7,702 bases of DNA from assembly GCA_028694715.1 (NCBI GenBank), contig JAQVKJ010000049.1, forward strand, positions 1 through 7,702. Direction: 5' to 3'. The stretch is from Weeksellaceae bacterium (lineage in GTDB: Bacteria; Bacteroidota; Bacteroidia; Flavobacteriales; Weeksellaceae). The notes beneath the pieces are model-generated. The model made no database searches, was not told the DNA's origin, and saw nothing but the letters and a program-made list of their open reading frames with translations. Shown in pieces: positions 6,336 through 7,702 of this stretch. The first letter of the stretch is position 1, and every line of letters begins with the position of its first letter. Position numbers and translations under genes: made by a program.

Positions 6336-7702
6336 ATGGAAATGACAAGTATTATAGTCGGCATAGCCGGGCTCATCATCGGAGCTGTAGTAAGCTATTT
6401 CTTGGCTAAAAAATCGGTGGACAAACAAAATCAGATTCTGATTGACGAAGCCGAAAGAAAAGCCAGGGAAATCATCAACGACGCAGACAGAGAAGGAGAA
6501 GCCATTAAAAAAGAAAGAATTTTTCAGGCAAAAGAAAAATTCCTCGAACTAAAATCAGCGCATGAAGAGGTCATTAATCAGCGTGAGAAAAAGATGACCG
6601 AACAAGAATCAAGAGTGAGAGAGAGAGAGGAAAAAGTGAAAACTGAGTTCTCTGAAATCCAAAAGCAAAAAACATCGTTGAAGAATGAGCAAATCAACTT
6701 GCAGTCTCGGCTGGACAAGCTGAATCTGAGACAGAAAGAAGTAGATGCCATGCACAAGAGACAGGTGGAAGTCCTTGAAAAAGTATCCAATTATACCGCA
6801 GAAGAAGCAAAAGCAGAACTGTTGGAAACGCTCAAAGAAGAAGCCAGAATCAAAGCCCAAGCACACATTCAGGAAATCATGGAAGAAGCTGAGCTGAACG
6901 CAAAGAATGAAGCCAAAAAAATCATTATTCAGTCGATTCAGCGCATTGGAACCGAGCAGGCCATAGAAAATGCAGTCTCGGTTTTCAATATTGAATCCGA
7001 TGACATCAAAGGAAGAATCATTGGTCGTGAAGGCCGGAATATACGAGCCATCGAGGCAGCCACCGGAGTTGAAATCATCGTGGATGACACCCCTGAAGCG
7101 ATTATCCTTTCCTGTTTTGACCCTATACGCCGCGAAATCGCGAGATTGTCGCTACATAAATTGGTGACTGATGGTCGGATTCACCCGGCCAGAATAGAAG
7201 AAGTCGTGGCAAAAACCACCAAACAAATCGATGATGAAATCATTGAAGTAGGCAAAAAAACAGTGATGGATTTGGGCATCCATGGCTTGCACAAAGATTT
7301 GGTTAAAATTGTCGGACGAATGAAATACCGTTCTTCATACGGCCAGAATCTCTTGCAGCACTCCAGAGAAGTTTCACATCTGGCAGGTGTCATCGCTTCC
7401 GAACTCGGATTGAACCCCAAACTGGCCAAAAGAGCCGGACTGCTACACGACATCGGAAAGGTTCCTGAGCAAGAATCAGAAATGCCGCATGCACTTTTGG
7501 GTATGCAGTGGGCCGAAAAATTCGGAGAACATCCCGATGTGGTCAATGCCATTGGTGCCCACCATGACGAAATTGAAATGACTGCTATGATTTCTCCAAT
7601 TGTTCAAGTAGCTGATGCCATCAGTGGAGCCAGACCAGGCGCAAGAAGACAAGTAATGGAATCTTATATACAAAGGCTGAAAGATCTGGAATCTACAGCA
7701 CT
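6336..7702 (+). CDS. rny: Ribonuclease Y, cut by the right edge
   Basis: RNase Y is a membrane-anchored endoribonuclease that starts mRNA decay and processing. The window holds 455 codons of an expected 520 or so; the end is missing. Residues about 4-24 form the N-terminal membrane anchor ([20 protein letters not shown]). A long charged coiled coil follows at about 30-205. The KH RNA-binding domain has the GxxG loop in [12 protein letters not shown] (226-237), followed by [13 protein letters not shown]. The HD hydrolase domain has its metal-binding residues: H342 (LLQHSREV), H371-D372 (LLHDIGKV), H409-H410-D411 (IGAHHDE) and D427 ([14 protein letters not shown]). The ATG at 6336 directly precedes the anchor, and ATG at codon 3 is a minor alternative. 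The gene follows the candidate 6S RNA with no room for a separate full promoter after its T-run, so it is read through from upstream or from a promoter inside the RNA gene. Confidence 0.97.
   Translation, partial: MEMTSIIVGIAGLIIGAVVSYFLAKKSVDKQNQILIDEAERKAREIINDADREGEAIKKERIFQAKEKFLELKSAHEEVINQREKKMTEQESRVREREEKVKTEFSEIQKQKTSLKNEQINLQSRLDKLNLRQKEVDAMHKRQVEVLEKVSNYTAEEAKAELLETLKEEARIKAQAHIQEIMEEAELNAKNEAKKIIIQSIQRIGTEQAIENAVSVFNIESDDIKGRIIGREGRNIRAIEAATGVEIIVDDTPEAIILSCFDPIRREIARLSLHKLVTDGRIHPARIEEVVAKTTKQIDDEIIEVGKKTVMDLGIHGLHKDLVKIVGRMKYRSSYGQNLLQHSREVSHLAGVIASELGLNPKLAKRAGLLHDIGKVPEQESEMPHALLGMQWAEKFGEHPDVVNAIGAHHDEIEMTAMISPIVQVADAISGARPGARRQVMESYIQRLKDLESTA

Noticed and set aside
6578..6866. 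Minus-strand open frames opposite the rny coiled-coil region
   Set aside because: Cysteine- and phenylalanine-rich translations typical of the antisense of a glutamate- and lysine-rich coiled coil; rny is the real gene.

Overview
The window comes from a chromosome of the phylum Bacteroidota (Bacteroidetes). Three things point there. There is an 816-residue outer-membrane TonB-dependent receptor with an N-terminal carboxypeptidase-regulatory-like domain. Genes start without Shine-Dalgarno sequences. Octamers of the form TAnnTTTG, the -7 element of this phylum's promoters, sit just upstream of several starts. I cannot place it below phylum level. The genes are ordinary chromosomal ones and I see no mobile element, tRNA, rRNA or CRISPR array.

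Left part, minus strand. The window opens inside mutL (mismatch repair), whose N-terminal 335 codons read leftward from 1007 and run off the edge. Upstream of it lies a 250-base spacer (1008-1257) with a probable mutL promoter and a short open frame of uncertain meaning. Then come two minus-strand genes that form an operon: a secreted M23/LytM-type zinc metallopeptidase (3659-5341) followed by the TonB-dependent receptor (1258-3708). Their reading frames overlap by 50 bases.

Divergent hub, 5342-5486. These 145 bases carry promoter-like elements for both directions, leftward to the peptidase operon and rightward to the cell-division cluster.

Right part, plus strand. A 99-residue coiled-coil protein (5487-5786) overlaps zapA (5783-6079) by four bases (ATGA). 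It is followed by a 256-base spacer and then rny (RNase Y), truncated by the right edge after 455 codons. The spacer is the most interesting part of the window. It contains two perfect 13-base complementary arms, 160 bases apart, that close a rod-shaped fold of about 186 nucleotides and end in a run of seven T. The size, shape and position directly after zapA match 6S RNA (ssrS), the RNA that mimics an open promoter and sequesters RNA polymerase.

The right-hand cluster therefore appears to combine a Z-ring regulator, a possible ZapB-like partner, a global transcription-regulating RNA and the major membrane-anchored mRNA-decay endonuclease. The left-hand operon concerns the cell envelope (wall cleavage and outer-membrane import).
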